DNA of 64,000 nucleotides, from contig CAMWQW010000014.1 of NCBI GenBank assembly GCA_947176505.1, positions 51,557 through 115,556 on the forward strand. Reading direction: 5' to 3'. The notes under the pieces are model-generated. The model ran no database searches and had not been told where the DNA came from. It saw only the letters and a program-made list of their open reading frames with translations. This document shows positions 19,057 through 26,963 of this stretch, piece by piece. The position numbers were made by a program, and so were the translations under genes. This DNA is from an uncultured Lachnospiraceae bacterium. GTDB lineage: Bacteria; Bacillota; Clostridia; Lachnospirales; Lachnospiraceae. Position 1 is the stretch's first letter, and every line of letters starts with the position of its first letter.

Positions 19057-19998
19057 TTATATCAGCCTGCTCTCGCCGAGTAAACCTGCAACCTTATTTG
19101 CAATAAATAGAAGTGCAATGCCGACTAGCGACTGGAACATACCGATTGCAGTACCAAGACCATAGTTGCTGTTTCCGATACCTCTGATATAAGCAAACCA
19201 TGAAAGTACCATTGCATGATCCTGTACAATACCGTTACTAAGAAGCATCTGACGCTCCATACCTACATTCAACGCACCACCGATGCTCATAATCAGCAAT
19301 ACAACTATGGTCGGTTTGATACCCGGTAATGTGATATGCCAGATTCTCTGGAGTCGATTGGCGCCGTCCACTTTTGCCGCCTCATACAATCCCTGATCTA
19401 TTCCAGCCATAGCCGAAAGATATACGATTGCGTCCCAGCCAACCTCTTTCCATGTATTAATCAGAACAACCGTAAACCAGAACAACGGTGAATTCGTACT
19501 CATAAGTCCCAGTTTTGTATGCAGCGCGGTGTCAAGCATTCCGCCGTCATTTAATACCATCTTCGCGATACTGGCGATAACCACCCATGATACGAAGTGT
19601 GGCAGATAGGAAATCGTCTGTGTTATTTTCTTGAATTTAACAAACCGTATTTCGTTTAACATCAATGCAAATACAATTGCCATAAGCGTTCCGAATGCGA
19701 TTCCGATGATACTCAGTCCGATTGTATTGAGCATTGTCTGTGCAAACATACGATCTTCAAATGCCTTGATAAAATTATCAAATCCGGCAAATGGTCTCTG
19801 CCATATCGGAAGCGTCATAGTCTTCGGCCGCACATCCTGAAATGCCATCGTCCATCCCCACAACGGAATGTACTTGAATACAATCAGCCAAACAACAAAC
19901 GGAAGTGACATCAATAGCAGATATCGCTGTTTCCACATTAGCTGCATACTGAATTTCTGCTTTATAACTTTCTCTTTCGGAGCTTTTCTAACACTCAT
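19057..19998 (-). CDS. ABC sugar transporter permease (LplB/YteP-like)
   Basis: 313 residues with six membrane segments, a cytoplasmic basic N-terminus and the EAA loop EAAKVDGANRLQRIWHITLP. It is the first gene of the three-gene uptake operon (permease, permease, binding protein), with AAAGGATG before the ATG. A hairpin at 20063-20100 lies between it and the yesM gene, so the uptake genes may have their own promoter or be fed by partial readthrough. Confidence 0.94.
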   Translation of the reverse strand: MSVRKAPKEKVIKQKFSMQLMWKQRYLLLMSLPFVVWLIVFKYIPLWGWTMAFQDVRPKTMTLPIWQRPFAGFDNFIKAFEDRMFAQTMLNTIGLSIIGIAFGTLMAIVFALMLNEIRFVKFKKITQTISYLPHFVSWVVIASIAKMVLNDGGMLDTALHTKLGLMSTNSPLFWFTVVLINTWKEVGWDAIVYLSAMAGIDQGLYEAAKVDGANRLQRIWHITLPGIKPTIVVLLIMSIGGALNVGMERQMLLSNGIVQDHAMVLSWFAYIRGIGNSNYGLGTAIGMFQSLVGIALLFIANKVAGLLGESRLI

Positions 19999-20062
19999 AT
20001 TTGCTCATCCTTTCATACATTTTTTTCATATATTTCTGTTCCAGCCTTTCCTAAAACAGAAA

Positions 20063-20100
20063 AAATGCATCACAGGAAATATCTATCCTATGATGCATTT
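20063..20100 (-). terminator. terminator or leader hairpin downstream of yesM
   Basis: On the minus strand AAATGCATCA...TGATGCATTT with inner TAGGA/TCCTG pairing is followed by TTTTTTCTGTTTT. It ends the GH74-GH31-yesM transcript, and could also act as an attenuator in front of the permease gene. Confidence 0.78.
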
Positions 20101-20175
20101 ATTATAATTTTATAAACAAAATAAAAATACTGAAAAAATTACAGAAAAAATACGGTCTTTTTTTTACCTCAACTT

Positions 20176-21987
20176 TTAATTCAACTGCATTTGGTCTATC
20201 GGAAACATTAATCTGACTCTTGTTCCCATCTGAGGTTCGGAATATACGTGGATACGGTATCCGTCTCCGTAATGCAGCTTCATTCGCTGGTTGATATTGT
20301 ATAGTCCAATGCTCTTGTTCCTGCTCATATCCCGCATCTCAATATCTTTGCGCAGCTTCTCTAATATTTCTTCGGTCATACCGCATCCGTTATCTTCAAT
20401 ATCAATGATAATAAGGTTCATCTCATCTTCCGTTTTCCTACGGACGGTGACGATAATTCTGCCGTCCTCATCCTTATCCTCCAATCCATGCATAATAGCA
20501 TTCTCTACCACTGGCTGCAGCAAAAGTGGCGGCAGATAATACTGCGACAAATCCAGTCCCGGCTCCACCTCTTTTCTATATTGGATGCGGTCATCGAAAC
20601 GCAGATGCTGTATTGTTATATACTCATCAACATGATTCAGCTCCTCTTCAAGTGTGGTCATGGCAGTTCCCATATTCTCAAGCACATACCGCATGGATTT
20701 CCCCAAAATCTTGATTGCCGTGGCTGCCTCTTTATCCCCCGCCTTTAATGCTTTCATGCGGATGGTTTCCAGTGTATTGTAGAGAAAATGGGGATTAATC
20801 TGGCTGGCAAGCATTTTAAACTCCATCTCTTGCTGCCTGATCAGCAGTTCCTGCTCTTTAAGCTGCGCCTCGTAAGCCCTCGCTTCCTGCTCCTTGATAT
20901 TCTTCACCATGACTTGTAAGTCTCCGAATGCCTCCGACAGTTCGTCGTTTCCTTGGAAGGTAGTAATCAACTCATAATCCTGATTACTCGCTTTGTGCAT
21001 TTCTTCTCTCAACACATTCACCCTTCCCGCAAAATATTTTGTGAAGAAGTGTATCATAATTCCCGGAATAATGAGGTTGAGGACAATAATAATCCCGCAT
21101 AAACACAAAATTCTTCGAATGTTTGCATAGCCCTGACCATCAAGCGCACACACATAAATCCGCGAATCGGACTGAAACATATAAAAAGTAGAAATATTAA
21201 TCAAATATTTTCTCCCATCCATTTCAGTCTGCCCCGTATACTGATATGCCGGTTCCTCAAAGTCCACCGGCAACGGCTGTGCCTTCCCGTACCGGCTCCT
21301 GTCAGAGCTATAGAAAACAGGTCCTCTGTCTACCGAGAGCGTGCATATATATTCGTCATTATCCACGCGAAGCCGTAAATCATTCTCATCCAAATGAATG
21401 ACCAGCACTGCCTGATAGGGCGAATTGATAAGCTGAATCTCCCTCACCAGACATAAACTCCAATATTCATCGTGATATCCGTATTCCCACGGAATCGCCC
21501 GCCAATGAACGCCCGGATTCGATATGGCATCCTGATACCATATGGTATTCATAATCTCTTCATCCAGTCGGACAAACTGCTTATAATTTGATATGGTCGG
21601 ATTGTCCGTGTAAATCTCAATCGCGCTAAATTCGGAATAGTTCTTTGCACATTGGTCCAGTAGCACATTCTGGTCGACGGCTTTCATATAATCTCTCGTC
21701 GATTCAAAATCTTCTGCCAATATCCTACGGATTCCGAGGTCAAAAGCAATATCCTTAGAGACATTGTAAGTATCTGTCGTCAATTCAAACAGCAGATTTC
21801 TCACACGGTGATTCTCTGATCGTAAAAGATCCGCATAGTAGTCTATCATAATGCGCCCCGTATACAATAACAGAAATGTACCGAGTAAAAGCATGGGCAC
21901 TACAATCACAGCCGTGTAAATCATATACAGCTGCCGTTTGATAGGTGCCCTATGAAAGATAGATGTAAACCGTAATTTCTTATTCAT
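20176..21987 (-). CDS. YesM-type sensor histidine kinase
   Basis: 603 residues: membrane segment near residues 20-45, an extracellular sensor region of about 240 residues, a second membrane segment near 290-315, HAMP-like linker and coiled coil. A His_kinase domain follows with phospho-acceptor His400 in INPHFLYNTLE, then a C-terminal HATPase with DIEDNGCGM. It signals to a YesN-type AraC regulator, here the one at 14567-16210. Its start overlaps the end of the upstream GH31 gene by 8 nt, so it is translationally coupled to the catabolic enzymes. Confidence 0.95.
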   Translation of the reverse strand: MNKKLRFTSIFHRAPIKRQLYMIYTAVIVVPMLLLGTFLLLYTGRIMIDYYADLLRSENHRVRNLLFELTTDTYNVSKDIAFDLGIRRILAEDFESTRDYMKAVDQNVLLDQCAKNYSEFSAIEIYTDNPTISNYKQFVRLDEEIMNTIWYQDAISNPGVHWRAIPWEYGYHDEYWSLCLVREIQLINSPYQAVLVIHLDENDLRLRVDNDEYICTLSVDRGPVFYSSDRSRYGKAQPLPVDFEEPAYQYTGQTEMDGRKYLINISTFYMFQSDSRIYVCALDGQGYANIRRILCLCGIIIVLNLIIPGIMIHFFTKYFAGRVNVLREEMHKASNQDYELITTFQGNDELSEAFGDLQVMVKNIKEQEARAYEAQLKEQELLIRQQEMEFKMLASQINPHFLYNTLETIRMKALKAGDKEAATAIKILGKSMRYVLENMGTAMTTLEEELNHVDEYITIQHLRFDDRIQYRKEVEPGLDLSQYYLPPLLLQPVVENAIMHGLEDKDEDGRIIVTVRRKTEDEMNLIIIDIEDNGCGMTEEILEKLRKDIEMRDMSRNKSIGLYNINQRMKLHYGDGYRIHVYSEPQMGTRVRLMFPIDQMQLN

Positions 21988-24049
21988 AAATATCGTACTG
22001 TTTTCCTTCTCTAATCATCACCGGAATAATATCAAGCGGCGCAGGGACGGTTATCACCTGTCCTCCTTCATATTCTTTCTTGGTATATGCGTCCGTCCAC
22101 CTACAGCCTGCAGGCAAATATACCTTTCTTTCACGCATTCCTTCTTCCATCACCGGCGCTACCAGCAGATCTGGACCAAACATATACGCATCCTCCGTCT
22201 CCCAGCACATCTTATCCTCTGGAAAGTCATAGAACATCGGGCGCATCACGGGCGCGCCTGACCCAGCCGCTTCCTCCATGCACGTTCTGATATAGAACCG
22301 AAGTTTTTCCCTGATAAAAAGATATTTAGTCAAAATCCGGTAATTGTCCTCGCCAAAACTCCATACCTCATTGTCCTGTCCGCTCGTCAGCTGCCTCACG
22401 CCGCCTATATACTCCTGCTCTCTCTCATACCACGGAGACCGCTCGCCGTGCATACGAAATACCGGACAGAATGCACCCCATGCAAACCATCGCACCAGCA
22501 GTTCCTTAAACCTATCATCTCTGATATCCCCACCCAAGAAACCACCGATGTCTGATGTCCACCACGGAATGCCTGCTATGCTCATGCTCAGTCCCGCCTG
22601 TAGTTGCTCACGCATGGAACGGAAAGACGAATGGATATCTCCCGACCATGTAAGCACTCCGTACTTCTGGCTTCCAGCCCATGCACAACGCACAAGGCTC
22701 ATGATATCCGTCTCGCCCTCGGCGCGGAGTCCCTCGTAAAATCCCTTAGCATACCCTACCGGATAGCGGTTAGAACACTGCAATGCCGTGCCTTCGTAGT
22801 AACGGTAATTATCAAAATCATAGGGTCCGTATTCCGGCTCCGCCTCGTCCAGCCAGAAACAACGAATCCCTTTCTTATAATAATTCTCCTTGCAGCGCTC
22901 CCACACATATTTCTGTGCACCGGGATGTGTCGCATCATAGAAAATCGTATTTCCCATCCATGTCATATGGTTGGAGTTACCCCTATCAGCAGTCACAAGA
23001 TAACCGTTCTCCGCCATCGGTCCGAAGTTCTCACTGCGTTCGTCAATCGTAGGCCACACAGACACCACCGTCTCTATGCCCATCTCTTTGAGTTCACGTA
23101 CCATTGCCTCAGGGTCAGGCCAGTCCCTCGGCTCGAATTTAAAGTCGCCCTGTCTTGTCCAATGGAAAAAGTCCACTACAATGGCGTCCATAGGCAGCCC
23201 GCGCTTCTTATGCTCTCTTGCTACGGCAAGAATCTCTTCCTGATTGCGATAACGCAGCTTGCACTGCCAATACCCCATACCGTACTCCGGCATCATCGGC
23301 GTCCTTCCTGTAGCCGCCGAATATTGTTCCTCGATTTGTGCCGGCGTGTCTCCCGCAGTAATAAAATAGTCCAGCTTCTTCGTGCTCATTGCCGACCATT
23401 CCGTCTTGTTGACGCCAAATACCGCCGTGCCGATTGCCGGATTATTCCAAAGAAAACCGTATCCTCTGTTGGAAATCATGAAGGGCACGCTCGCCTGCGA
23501 ATTGCGGTGTGCCAATTCCAAGATTGCACCCTTTTTATTAAGATGCTTCTCCTGATACTGCCCCATACCGAAAATCTTCTCGTCGTCAAACGCTTCAAAC
23601 CGTGCAGTCAGGAAATAATCCGTGCTGCCCTGTATCGGTTTCAACTCTCTGGCGTCAACACGCAGCGGCACACAATATCTGTTGATGCGGTTTCTGTTGC
23701 GCCAGTATTCCTCCGTCAGCAATTCTCCTTTTTGATTATAGAAGCTAATCCACCCCTCATGAGAAACCTTTGCCGTAATTTTGCCGTTGGTGAGAGATGC
23801 CTGTATACCCTTCTGGTGATACTGAGTATATTCCTCCGACTGATACCAAGGATCTGTCACATCGATTTCTTCAAAACTTATTTGAACATCCGTCTTCTCA
23901 ACCGGCTCTGTCAACGCCCAATCGTTGGCATCCATGTGCGCCTCTTTTGTCATGCGTACCCGCAGAGAATTGACGCCCCACGGTTCGATAATAACACGGG
24001 AGACTCCGTCTAAAATAAGCAGCTTGTTTCCGTCCTGTTCTAAATGCAT
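21980..24049 (-). CDS. GH31 alpha-glycosidase, probably alpha-xylosidase
   Basis: 689 residues, cytoplasmic. Retaining family 31 barrel with nucleophile Asp401 in FWLDEAEPE and acid/base Asp471 in WSGDIHSSF, plus GIPWWTSDIGGF. An N-terminal beta-sandwich and C-terminal beta domains flank it. The WLDxxEPE form resembles GH31 alpha-xylosidases and related enzymes. Substrate specificity cannot be read with certainty, but GH74 next to it supports alpha-1,6-xylose removal. The start is the ATG at 24049, with GGAGGG 10 nt upstream; an ATG at 24067 overlaps that SD. Confidence 0.9.
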   Translation of the reverse strand: MHLEQDGNKLLILDGVSRVIIEPWGVNSLRVRMTKEAHMDANDWALTEPVEKTDVQISFEEIDVTDPWYQSEEYTQYHQKGIQASLTNGKITAKVSHEGWISFYNQKGELLTEEYWRNRNRINRYCVPLRVDARELKPIQGSTDYFLTARFEAFDDEKIFGMGQYQEKHLNKKGAILELAHRNSQASVPFMISNRGYGFLWNNPAIGTAVFGVNKTEWSAMSTKKLDYFITAGDTPAQIEEQYSAATGRTPMMPEYGMGYWQCKLRYRNQEEILAVAREHKKRGLPMDAIVVDFFHWTRQGDFKFEPRDWPDPEAMVRELKEMGIETVVSVWPTIDERSENFGPMAENGYLVTADRGNSNHMTWMGNTIFYDATHPGAQKYVWERCKENYYKKGIRCFWLDEAEPEYGPYDFDNYRYYEGTALQCSNRYPVGYAKGFYEGLRAEGETDIMSLVRCAWAGSQKYGVLTWSGDIHSSFRSMREQLQAGLSMSIAGIPWWTSDIGGFLGGDIRDDRFKELLVRWFAWGAFCPVFRMHGERSPWYEREQEYIGGVRQLTSGQDNEVWSFGEDNYRILTKYLFIREKLRFYIRTCMEEAAGSGAPVMRPMFYDFPEDKMCWETEDAYMFGPDLLVAPVMEEGMRERKVYLPAGCRWTDAYTKKEYEGGQVITVPAPLDIIPVMIREGKQYDIYE

Positions 24050-24106
24050 AATTGCGTTTCCCTCCATTATAAATTGTTATCAATTGGTGTTCGGATAAAT
24101 TACTCC

Positions 24107-26584
24107 TCAAAGGATTGTTTCACTCTTCTCCACTTTACTCTGTACCGGCTCTCCGTACAGCACTCCTCTGCTGCCTGTAGCAAGATAAAATCTGCCATAT
24201 ACCCTGCTGTCACCCTCCACACTGTTAATCTCACCATACATCTGCCTGTCGGTATTTAACCGCACGAAAGATTTCCCATCATCCTCCGACCTGTAAAATC
24301 CGTACACACCGTCAATGACTGCCGCCGTATAGATTGCTTTATCCTCCTTACAATAGTCTCCACCCGGACGAAGAACCCCCAGCCCCATCCGATAGAAAAT
24401 ATCGCCGTCCCTGCTCAGTCTGACTGTTGTAATGCAGCTTGCCGATTCTCTATCCTCTACATACCTGTTATCCTTCACCCTCGTATCTGTTTCCGTCACC
24501 CCGGCAGCATTCGCAGCATTAATGTCGTACCGGAATTTCCAGAGCCCGCACGCGTCAAGCGCCATGTAGAGCACACCTTGTTTTCCGTTCTCACCCCGCA
24601 CCTCAATCTTGCTTGCGCAGTCAATCAACGCAAAATCCACCTTCGGAAAATTCTTCGGCATCTCGTGCTGCCTGAAAGTCAATCCGCCATCCAGACTGAC
24701 ATAACACTGCGACGCCTCTCCAAAGCCATAGAAAATATTGCTGTCAATGCGGTCTGAGAATACCTTCATGCCGCCCGTCGTGACTCTCTCTCCCGCCAAA
24801 TCAAATATTTTCACCTGCACAAAATGCTCCCCGCCATCCGTGCTTGCTACCACCATGCTGATCGGAAGATAATCTCCTCGTGCCACCGACCACACAATCT
24901 TACTGCAATCCGGCGATACTGCCACCCAGCCGCTGTTTACATTTGGTGTTTCTATTCGTCGAAACGCCTCGTCCAGCTCTTCCGTAATACCATAGGGCAT
25001 GGGCAGTCTGCGGAAGGTCCGACACTGATTCTCGGATATAATAAGTCCGCCTTTCGTCTTTCCTTTCCAGTTGCCCCGTGGTGTCACCACAACAAAATCC
25101 GGATTCTCATCCGAATAATCCGCATTAATACAGGTAATATAGCGATTGCCGTCCGCATCGTCAAAGGAATTGTCACACGGTTTGTCCAGTTCCCTGAAAG
25201 CAAACCCGCCCAAGTCACCCAGAATGTCAATCACTTTCACCTCTCCGGCGGGTGGACTGTAAAGATTCAAATGCACCGTCTCCTCCAGACCGTCACACCA
25301 GTCACTAAAGACTACTTGTTTTCCTGTCAGATTTCTTGTACGAAAGACACCTGTCCCTGTGTTGAACCACGCTTCCTCCTCATCAAAGGGATTCACTTTC
25401 AAATCCGACAGCCAATGGATAATTGAATGTCCGCCATTATAACACGGTTCCATATAGGAAGTACGGAATTCCATCTTCCCCTTGTCCAAATCATATAAAA
25501 TTTCTTCCCATGTCTGTCCGTAATCATAAGACCGATAGACACTGTCGCCGTTTTCCTTGCTGATCGTGGAACAGACGACAAGCCCCGGTTTCGTCACCGC
25601 CGCGCTGATTCCGCCAAATCCGTATTCGTGCCCGTAGTTCTCATACGATGCCGGACTGCCTTTCGACCCGCCCGCCGTATTTCCTTCGCTTTGTCCGCAC
25701 ACACTGCCCGGTGTAATCTCCTCGCCCTGCCCGAACCGCGTGCCGGTCTCTTTTTTAATAATAGGATATCTGACTACCCTGCCTCCGATAACACTGCCGC
25801 CGTCACAACTGTAACCCAGTTCATAAACATAGGCATTCTTACCCATCACGGCGTACGTTACATAAAGATATTTCTCATCCATGGTATATCTTTGCGCCAC
25901 CAGCCCTGCCAGCCTGACTCCTTCTATCTCACCGTCTCTCGGTTGCCACAGTTTCTCAAACGTGACACCATTGTCATATGAGACATACATGCTGTGTCCT
26001 CGCAAACGCTCACTTCGCTTCGTCACTGCACCCGCACAGCCGACAAACAATGCCGTACCGTCTTCACTCTGCCCGACCAGAGTCATATATTTTTCCAAAA
26101 TCCCCTTATTATTTTCCCATGAAACACCGCGGTCAGGACTGCACCACAACCCGGAATCCTGTGAGGCGAACCAAAGTCTGTCCTCATCTCTCTTATCTAC
26201 GATCAGACGACATCCCGTACCTCTCCCGTTCATATTGCCATGGACATGCAAAGGCATCTCATAGTATCTGAATGTCTCTCCGTAATCATCAGACACTGCC
26301 ACCTTGCCGCATGGAGATGCATCGATGCCGCAGGCAATATACAGCCGCTCCGGATGATTGTCGTCCAGTGCCACTGCCGTCGGAAATGTCTCACTCAAAT
26401 CTTCCATCGTCACATGATCGATCAAACTGACCCATCGCTGTGCATCCGCATCAAAACGGTATACACCGCCAATGTCCGTCCTTATATACAATACGTCCTT
26501 TCTCCCCGGATGATATAGGAATCCTGTCACATAACCGCCACCGGGAATCGGAAGGTTACGGTAAGTATACTGCTGTGTCTGCAT
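24107..26584 (-). CDS. GH74-like xyloglucanase without signal peptide
   Basis: 825 residues of beta-propeller (Asp-box/BNR) repeats, for example SPDRGVSWENN, SYDYGQTWEE and STDGGEHFVQ. The N-terminal signature GGGYVTGFLYHPG with YIRTDIGGVYR is that of GH74; Asp37 matches the first catalytic Asp. The second catalytic Asp fits Asp394 in HWLSDLKVNPFD. GH74 enzymes cut the beta-1,4-glucan backbone of xyloglucan, inverting. Family members are normally secreted. This one starts MQTQQYTYRN with no export signal, so it should act inside the cell on imported oligosaccharides, perhaps like an oligoxyloglucan-specific exo-enzyme. GGAGAGGGG precedes the ATG. It is the first gene of the GH74-GH31-yesM operon. 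Confidence 0.9.
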   Translation of the reverse strand: MQTQQYTYRNLPIPGGGYVTGFLYHPGRKDVLYIRTDIGGVYRFDADAQRWVSLIDHVTMEDLSETFPTAVALDDNHPERLYIACGIDASPCGKVAVSDDYGETFRYYEMPLHVHGNMNGRGTGCRLIVDKRDEDRLWFASQDSGLWCSPDRGVSWENNKGILEKYMTLVGQSEDGTALFVGCAGAVTKRSERLRGHSMYVSYDNGVTFEKLWQPRDGEIEGVRLAGLVAQRYTMDEKYLYVTYAVMGKNAYVYELGYSCDGGSVIGGRVVRYPIIKKETGTRFGQGEEITPGSVCGQSEGNTAGGSKGSPASYENYGHEYGFGGISAAVTKPGLVVCSTISKENGDSVYRSYDYGQTWEEILYDLDKGKMEFRTSYMEPCYNGGHSIIHWLSDLKVNPFDEEEAWFNTGTGVFRTRNLTGKQVVFSDWCDGLEETVHLNLYSPPAGEVKVIDILGDLGGFAFRELDKPCDNSFDDADGNRYITCINADYSDENPDFVVVTPRGNWKGKTKGGLIISENQCRTFRRLPMPYGITEELDEAFRRIETPNVNSGWVAVSPDCSKIVWSVARGDYLPISMVVASTDGGEHFVQVKIFDLAGERVTTGGMKVFSDRIDSNIFYGFGEASQCYVSLDGGLTFRQHEMPKNFPKVDFALIDCASKIEVRGENGKQGVLYMALDACGLWKFRYDINAANAAGVTETDTRVKDNRYVEDRESASCITTVRLSRDGDIFYRMGLGVLRPGGDYCKEDKAIYTAAVIDGVYGFYRSEDDGKSFVRLNTDRQMYGEINSVEGDSRVYGRFYLATGSRGVLYGEPVQSKVEKSETIL

Positions 26585-26963
26585 AGTTTGTCCCCTCTCC
26601 TATAGTGCAAGCCGCCGGGCTTGCGTCTATTGTATCATCTTAACATCTCGCGCACCAACACAATATAGCAAAAATTTGATGTATTTTACATCAAAAAATT
26701 ACACTTTTATTTTCCGTCCTCATCTTATATATTGGGAAAAATGAGCTTTACGATTTTATGTGATTTAATACCATTAATTTGTGATTTTATGCAATGCATC
26801 TTTGAAACGAATGATTTATAATCGGTACTGTTCACATCGAATCGTCAGAGCAATACAAGTGAACTATAATATCATAAAGTCAAAAGTCCCGCTGCAGGCT
26901 CGCCTGCCTCTCCGCCAGATGCGGGAAGAAACTATTATAAATTATTTAAGGAGGGTTTTTATT
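26585..26963. promoter_or_regulatory. divergent promoter region between GH74 and GH31 genes
   Basis: 379 nt, AT-rich. For the plus-strand gene a TATAAT lies at 26817-26822 with no consensus -35 17 nt upstream, which suggests an activator-dependent promoter. GATTTTATG occurs twice (near 26752 and 26782), with GATTTAATAC between the copies, a plausible AraC-type direct-repeat site for the YesN regulator. A perfect palindrome (26675-26695) lies nearer the GH74 side. The leader of about 140 nt before ATG 26964 shows no clear riboswitch. Confidence 0.45.
26675..26695. promoter_or_regulatory. perfect 9-3-9 palindrome, putative operator
   Basis: TTTGATGTA, spacer TTT, then TACATCAAA: a perfect inverted repeat placed about 90 nt before the GH74 start, between divergent operons. 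It reads as a dimeric repressor or activator site. It is not needed as a terminator, since both genes run away from it. Confidence 0.5.

Noticed and set aside
22604-24013. A 469-codon open frame on the plus strand
   Set aside because: It is antisense to the GH31 gene, has no SD, and its translation is rich in Arg, His, Cys and Ile as expected for the reverse of a real gene.
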